A stretch of 7,392 nt of DNA from Prolixibacteraceae bacterium. GTDB lineage: Bacteria; Bacteroidota; Bacteroidia; Bacteroidales; Prolixibacteraceae. The notes under the pieces are model-generated. The model did not search any database, was not told where the DNA came from, and was given only the letters and a program-made list of their open reading frames with translations. Made by a program: the position numbers and the translations under genes. Below, one piece after another: positions 1 to 3,982 of this stretch. The first letter of the stretch is position 1. Every line of letters begins with the position of its first letter. The stretch is taken from NCBI GenBank assembly GCA_027451165.1, contig DAIDJX010000169.1, forward strand, positions 1 to 7,392, given 5' to 3'.

Positions 1-529
1 AGGCCATGTTGGTTTGAAACTCCGACAGGGAGCCATCATTCCCGGAATAATCCATCTTAACATAGGTGATCAGCGTGTGGATGGGATCAAATTTCTCCTC
101 CCGGTTCAGGATAGCCGGAGCACCCGGTTCCATAATGTTCACGAATTCCCGGGATCCGTCAATGTAAGTGGAACCTGCCGCCAGTTTCAGTTTGGGGCTG
201 ATGGCCCAGTCCAGCTCGCCATGAAAGTTGGCAATACGCTCCTTCCCTTTTCTTCCGGGGATACCACCGGATCCAAGAAAAGAGGCCGCAGTGCTGAAAG
301 AGATTTTCCTGATTTTGTTCCCATAGTGAATACCGGTCAGGTAATTGTGCAGTTCCCCGTATTTACCCGTCAACGAAAAGGTCTCTTTTTCAGGTTTTTT
401 CGTTCTGACATCAATGACCCCGGTCAATCCGGAAAGTCCTTTCACAAGGGCGCCGGATGACCTGACGATCTCGACCGATTCGATGTCGAGAGCGGACAAG
501 AAATAGCCGGTTTCCTCAAACTCTTTCTG
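1..529 (-). pseudogene. TonB-dependent receptor, continuation after in-frame TAG (plug end and barrel start)
   Basis: I read the minus strand from 529 to 2 in the same frame as the 1117-530 gene. All of these roughly 176 codons are open. The peptide continues the plug domain without a break: it starts QKEFEETGYFLSALDIESVE, then has an IVRSSGALVKGLSGLTGVIDVRT-like stretch, which is the typical end of a TonB receptor plug. After that come alternating strand-like segments of an outer-membrane barrel (for example FHGELDWAISPKLKLAAGST). It has no start codon of its own near the stop, so it is the displaced C-terminal part of the upstream gene and not a separate gene. It runs off the window at position 1, so most of the barrel is unseen. 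It is a remnant if the stop is real and part of an intact receptor if the stop is a sequencing error. Confidence 0.85.
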
Positions 530-532
530 CTA
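530..532 (-). other. In-frame amber (TAG) codon inside the receptor plug
   Basis: The minus-strand codon at 532-530 is TAG, codon 196 of the receptor. It sits between SINGI and QKEFEET, inside a plug segment that is coherent on both sides and in one frame. Single-base changes would give TGG (Trp) or CAG (Gln), and either would restore one long reading frame. The real stops of the five upstream genes are TAA or TGA. Confidence 0.9.
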
Positions 533-1117
533 GATGCCGTTGATGGAATAATCGGGATAAGGATATTTCTGTCCTCTTACCGAAAAAAACTGCTTGGTTT
601 TCCGGCCCCTGTTCTCGGTCCATCCGCCGGGAACAAATTTCATCGCATCGATGAGGGTCGTTGCACCTGATTTTTCAATTTCGCCGGCTGTAATCCTGGA
701 GACTGCTGGTACCAAAGAGAGATGTATCCTGTTGACGGAGGTGTCGTGCCTCATCACAGTATAACGGCCGAAAACCTCAACGCTCCCGATTTCCAATTTT
801 TCAGGAGCCAGTCCTATTTTCATGCGATCAATGCCTTCCTCCGGCACACGGATCATTACCTCCCTGGCTGAATAGCCGACAGAACTGATCCTGATCCTGT
901 AACGTTCCTCCGGGAGCCTGAGTTCAAAATAACCATCCGGACCGGAGCTGGTCCCCAGTTGAGATGATACAACCACAATCGTGGCATTGGGTACCGGTTC
1001 TCCTGTTTCCAGGCTGTATAAGGTTCCCTTAAAGGTATGCAGCGGTTGGGCAAAGACCGGAGGTATGCCCAATACAAATGACAGTATTATCCCTGTCCAT
1101 AAAATCTTTCTCTTCAT
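530..1117 (-). CDS. TonB-dependent outer-membrane receptor, N-terminal part (ends at premature TAG)
   Basis: This encodes the first 195 residues of a TonB-dependent receptor, the outer-membrane gated channel class for scarce ligands such as metal chelates, cofactors or glycans. Residues 1-23 form a Sec signal peptide (basic MKRK, hydrophobic core, probable cleavage after VFA). Residues about 27-105 form a carboxypeptidase-regulatory-like beta-sandwich (GTLYSLETGEPVPNATIVVV, then GPDGYFEL and ISSVGY), common at the front of Bacteroidota receptors. The plug starts near residue 125 and includes ITAGEIEKSGATTLIDAMKF and FSVRGQ. Translation stops at a TAG in mid-plug, although the frame continues in receptor sequence to the window edge, so 195 residues is far too short. 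No SusD-like gene lies on its visible upstream side. The gene follows the ABC ATPase by 9 bases, without a clear ribosome binding site. The substrate cannot be told from the sequence. Confidence 0.9.
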   Translation of the reverse strand: MKRKILWTGIILSFVLGIPPVFAQPLHTFKGTLYSLETGEPVPNATIVVVSSQLGTSSGPDGYFELRLPEERYRIRISSVGYSAREVMIRVPEEGIDRMKIGLAPEKLEIGSVEVFGRYTVMRHDTSVNRIHLSLVPAVSRITAGEIEKSGATTLIDAMKFVPGGWTENRGRKTKQFFSVRGQKYPYPDYSINGI

Positions 1118-1126
1118 GAAAAAAGG

Positions 1127-1801
1127 TTATAATATCTTACCTGATCCGAGGATAATGCGCTTCCCGGCGTATGTCGAGGTTTCCGGGCTGTGTGAAACCA
1201 GCAGAACTGTACCTCCCGCCTTGTGGAAATCTCTGGTCATATCCATTAATATAGCTGCATTTTGCGGATCGAGATTTCCTGTTGGTTCATCTGCCAGGAG
1301 GAGTTCCGGATTTGAAATGATGGCGCGGATAAAGGCAGTTCTCTGCTTTTCCCCCACGCTCAGCTCAGATGGATATTTGTTCCTCAGGGGTAACAGTCCG
1401 GATTTGTCAAAATAGTCGTTAATGGCTTTTATACAAGAAGTTGCTTGGCAAACCAGCCTGACGTTCTCATAAACGGTCAGCCACGGAACCAGGTGGAACT
1501 GCTGGAATACAAATCCCACATTTTTCTTCCGGTAGTTGTTTAAAGCATCGTTGTTCAACTTGTAAATGTCTGTCCCTTTGAACAGAACCTGGCCCGAACC
1601 CGGACGGATCAGTCCGCCGATGGTATGCAGCAGCGTCGATTTCCCCGATCCGCTCGGTCCGACCACGACGGTGAAATCTCCCTTTTCAACCCGGAAAGTG
1701 ATGCCGTCCAGGGCTTTGAAGGTCATTCCGTGTTTGGTGTAGGTTTTGGTAACATTATTAATGGTCAGCATGTCAATATTTTTCAGAGTGTTTGCCTTCA
1801 T
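1127..1801 (-). CDS. ABC transporter ATPase, MacB/LolD/DevA type
   Basis: This is the cytoplasmic ATPase of the ABC system; it hydrolyses ATP as a dimer to drive the permease encoded just upstream. All catalytic elements are visible: Walker A GPSGSGKST (residues 48-56), Q-loop Gln100 in VFQQF, signature LSVGEKQR (147-154), Walker B ELLLADEP (166-173), D-loop GNLD (175-178) and switch His204 in VSHS. Its 224 residues match the usual length of LolD, MacB-N and FtsE-like ATPases. The signature is a variant: Val and Glu replace the second Gly and the Gln of LSGGQ. DevA-like proteins also have Val there, as I recall. The ATG at 1801 directly follows the permease TAA, and an AGGA lies a few bases upstream within the permease end, which supports this start. 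An internal Met11 (MLTINNV) is an alternative start. Transported substrate unknown. Confidence 0.95.
   Translation of the reverse strand: MKANTLKNIDMLTINNVTKTYTKHGMTFKALDGITFRVEKGDFTVVVGPSGSGKSTLLHTIGGLIRPGSGQVLFKGTDIYKLNNDALNNYRKKNVGFVFQQFHLVPWLTVYENVRLVCQATSCIKAINDYFDKSGLLPLRNKYPSELSVGEKQRTAFIRAIISNPELLLADEPTGNLDPQNAAILMDMTRDFHKAGGTVLLVSHSPETSTYAGKRIILGSGKIL
1340..1363 (-). other. Variant ABC signature motif LSVGEKQR
   Basis: Codons 147-154 of the ATPase. The ABC signature contacts ATP across the dimer. Ser, the second-half Gly and the QR tail are kept; the LSGGQ positions 3 and 5 are Val and Glu. Since all other ATPase motifs are intact, activity is expected. Confidence 0.8.
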
Positions 1802-2968
1802 TTATTCCTGACTGAGGGTTTCCGCCGCATCAACCTGGGTGGCCAGCAGGGCGGGTATCCAGGCGGAGAGCATCCATAAGAGGGGAAAGGCAAGGAGGGT
1901 GAACCCGAATATACTCCATGTTGTACCGATATCCCCGGCGGTAAAAAGGAAAATTTTCTTCCCAAAGTACCCTGCCATCCAGCTGCCGGCAAAAAAACCT
2001 GCCAGGCTTCCCGTTATACCCAACAGGAAAGCTTTCAATAAAAAAAGCCCGGTGATAAAGAGATGGCTTTTCCCGAGGGCTTTCATCAATCCGATTTCCG
2101 GTTTCCGGTGGAGAACGTTGGAATAGAACAAAAAGGCCGAGATCAGCAAAGCTGAAAGGACGATGAAAGGGATCAGGAAAGCCCCGTATTTGTTCATCAT
2201 CAGCCGCTGATTTTCCCTCGCATCTGCAATGCTGGTGATTTCTGTCACCTCCAGATCAGGGAATATGGCCTGCACCTGTTTCCTGGCGTTATTTATCCTG
2301 CCGTCGTGGCATACACATCCGAGCGCTTCTATTTTGTTGATCTGTCCTTCCATCCCCAGTACTTTCTGAAGATCCGCGAGGTTAAAGGCAACCCCCTGAT
2401 CAAGGATACCTTTGCCTTCGGTAAGTCGTTCCGAAATGTGAAACCTGTGTGGTTTCCCATCTGCGCCCTGAATGACAAACGGATCACCTTCCGGAATGTT
2501 TTTTGCCAGCAAGGCCCCTACACGGACCGTTCCCGCCGGTACATTGAAACCCATGGTTTCCTGTTTTGATAGAAACCTTTGCATGGCTTCATCCTTATAC
2601 CCGGCTACTACAATCTGATGAAGAGAGCCGTTGGGGTCGGTCCAGTCGGAATACCGGAGCTGGAGTATTCCCGTCAGGTGCCTTACCGCGTCAAAAGTCC
2701 TGGAATTAGCCAGGCTGTCCACACAGCTTTCAGGGAATGATGGGGTATTGTTGACGGAATAGAAATCGATCAGATTGGTGTTTTTGGGAAAGATGTAAAG
2801 GTTGAGGCCCTGTTCCCGCATGATCTTCCGGGTTTCGTTTTCGCTGGCCTTACTCAGGGTAAAAATGGTCACCGAAACTGCAGAGGCAGTCAACACCGTA
2901 AGCAGGATGATCAGGGAACTGATCTTACGATAGACAATCTCTTTGATAACCAGTACAAATAGATTCAT
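1802..2968 (-). CDS. ABC transporter permease, FtsX/MacB-like, four membrane segments
   Basis: This is the inner-membrane permease partner of the adjacent ATPase. It has the type VII layout of the MacB/LolCE/FtsX superfamily, which couples ATP use to movements of a periplasmic domain. Residues about 16-37 are the first membrane segment. Residues about 40-260 form a periplasmic MacB-PCD-like domain. Three more segments lie near 262-284, 305-333 and 351-374. EIGLMKALG (291-299), just after the second segment, matches the conserved cytoplasmic helix that contacts the ATPase in this family. At 388 residues it is typical for a half-permease that would act as a homodimer. The periplasmic domain carries Cys218-Val-Cys220-His221, which is not a general family feature that I know of. 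The start overlaps the upstream stop by ATGA, and the stop abuts the ATPase start. Which ligand or lipid it handles cannot be inferred. Confidence 0.93.
   Translation of the reverse strand: MNLFVLVIKEIVYRKISSLIILLTVLTASAVSVTIFTLSKASENETRKIMREQGLNLYIFPKNTNLIDFYSVNNTPSFPESCVDSLANSRTFDAVRHLTGILQLRYSDWTDPNGSLHQIVVAGYKDEAMQRFLSKQETMGFNVPAGTVRVGALLAKNIPEGDPFVIQGADGKPHRFHISERLTEGKGILDQGVAFNLADLQKVLGMEGQINKIEALGCVCHDGRINNARKQVQAIFPDLEVTEITSIADARENQRLMMNKYGAFLIPFIVLSALLISAFLFYSNVLHRKPEIGLMKALGKSHLFITGLFLLKAFLLGITGSLAGFFAGSWMAGYFGKKIFLFTAGDIGTTWSIFGFTLLAFPLLWMLSAWIPALLATQVDAAETLSQE
2309..2317 (-). other. CxC motif (Cys-Val-Cys, followed by His) in permease periplasmic domain
   Basis: Codons 218-220 of the permease read TGT-GTA-TGC, and the next codon is His (CAC). 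The predicted location is periplasmic, between membrane segments 1 and 2. The pair could bind metal or form a redox-active or structural element; this is inference. Confidence 0.6.
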
Positions 2969-3192
2969 GGACGGTTTCTTTTTTTGTTTTTACGAAGGAA
3001 GTAAATGGTTAGTATTGTCAGGGTCAGGAGGATGATTACCCCCGTAGTCACCATGGAAACACCCAGTGACCGGTCCTCCTTCATCTCCATCTTCGGAGGC
3101 TGCCAGGTGTTTAAACCATCCCGCTGATCGGTGAGCCATTTGGGCAGGGGCCTGGCTTCCAGGGAATCGTATCTGATGGTGTCGTTCCCCAT
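2965..3192 (-). CDS. Small single-pass membrane protein, unknown function
   Basis: A 75-residue protein of a family I do not recognise. Residues 1-44 are polar, with a Pro/Trp-rich stretch (LPKWL, NTWQPPKMEM). Residues about 45-66 are one strongly hydrophobic helix (VSMVTTGVIILLTLTILTIYF), and the tail is very basic (RKNKKRNR). By the positive-inside rule the tail is cytoplasmic and the N-terminus periplasmic, without a signal peptide. The in-frame stop upstream at 3205-3207 excludes a much longer N-terminus, so ATG at 3192 is the best start. It sits one base after the putative lipoprotein and overlaps the permease start by four bases. It is therefore probably a real accessory subunit, perhaps linking periplasmic partners to the ABC machine (inference). 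A frame shadow is unlikely given the coupling at both ends and the clean membrane segment. Confidence 0.75.
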   Translation of the reverse strand: MGNDTIRYDSLEARPLPKWLTDQRDGLNTWQPPKMEMKEDRSLGVSMVTTGVIILLTLTILTIYFLRKNKKRNRP

Positions 3193-3193
3193 T

Positions 3194-3982
3194 TCAACGG
3201 TGCATCAGTTGGGGATTTTCATCCAGAATTTTATTGACCCTGGCCGGAACGGGATCTTTCCAGGTTTCTTCACACAGCATGGAGATCCCCGGAAGATCGT
3301 CCTTGATCACACAGCTGCAGTCGGCGGTGAAGAAGTCGATCATCAGCCGGATGTTTTCTCCGGAAATTCCTTTGGCCAGCAAAGGCTCCAGTACCCTGAA
3401 CTGTCCGAAAATACCGAAGAGCATCGGTTCGCTGATGGTTTTCAAATCCTCTTCCACATTCAGCAGCATGTTTGCGAAATGCTGCTCTTCGGGATCATTG
3501 CTGTCCAGTTCCACGAGGGTGATGATCTTTCCGAAGGGGGAAGCCGACAGGGTTTTGCGGATCACCTCCATCCCTTTCATATCCTTTACGCTGTTGCCGG
3601 TGGTGAGGTAAAGGAGGACACAAAGCTGTCCCTCCATCAGTTCTGCGGCAATTTTCTTCCGCATCGGGGAGCTGGTCAGGCCGGCGAGTGCACGGGAATC
3701 GTCATACCGGGCAAACAGGCGGTTTTTGTAATACAAAGCATAATAAGGACGATCAATATCTTTTTTCAGGACCTGTTTGAAAAGCAGGTTCGCCTGGGGG
3801 ATTTTGGCTTCTATTTCCCTGTTCTGCCGGATGACCGGATCAGGGAGTGCCCCCTGGTGGAAATATGCCAGCAAATAGCGGTCGGCAGGGGCATTCAGCA
3901 ACACCCATTCCGAGACTTTGGTCGTGCAGGCCAGGCTTATCCAAGCTGCAACAATGACTATTTTCCATCCGGAGCTCTTCAT
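3194..3982 (-). CDS. Putative lipoprotein/exported protein with CxC motif, unknown function
   Basis: A 262-residue exported protein of no named family. The N-terminus has a basic start, a hydrophobic core (WKIVIVAAWISLAC) and Cys19. This could be a lipobox of relaxed Bacteroidota type, though the -3 residue is Ser instead of Leu, so ordinary signal peptide processing is possible. The body mixes alpha and beta segments: strand-like YLLAYFHQG (near 36-44) and LCVLLYLTTGN (120-130), and helices between. The first part, with its spacing of strand, helix and ANLLF, weakly resembles a thioredoxin-like fold, but it has no CxxC. A better conserved-looking block is PMLFGIFGQFRVLEPLLAKGIS (186-207) followed by Cys222-Ser-Cys224 and Cys237. 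I recall a similar block in uncharacterised planctomycete proteins; this is unverified. Its start overlaps the propeller stop (ATGA), tying it to that gene. Confidence 0.85.
   Translation of the reverse strand: MKSSGWKIVIVAAWISLACTTKVSEWVLLNAPADRYLLAYFHQGALPDPVIRQNREIEAKIPQANLLFKQVLKKDIDRPYYALYYKNRLFARYDDSRALAGLTSSPMRKKIAAELMEGQLCVLLYLTTGNSVKDMKGMEVIRKTLSASPFGKIITLVELDSNDPEEQHFANMLLNVEEDLKTISEPMLFGIFGQFRVLEPLLAKGISGENIRLMIDFFTADCSCVIKDDLPGISMLCEETWKDPVPARVNKILDENPQLMHR
3311..3319 (-). other. CxC motif (Cys-Ser-Cys) in the putative lipoprotein
   Basis: Codons 222-224 read TGC-AGC-TGT. They lie just after the GIFGQFRVLEPLLAKG block, with a further Cys237 downstream. This is the second of three CxC motifs in the predicted exported parts of this operon. 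Metal, redox or structural roles are all possible. Confidence 0.6.

Noticed and set aside
14..460. Plus-strand open frame of 148 codons at the left edge
   Set aside because: The minus strand in this interval is continuous TonB receptor sequence, so the plus frame is a shadow.
530..532. TAG as a reassigned sense codon
   Set aside because: Only one such codon is seen, Bacteroidota use the standard bacterial stops, and the other stops in the operon give no support; mutation or error is simpler.
2306..2317. Cys-Val-Cys-His in the permease as a c-type heme site
   Set aside because: Covalent heme attachment needs Cys-x-x-Cys-His; here only one residue separates the cysteines.
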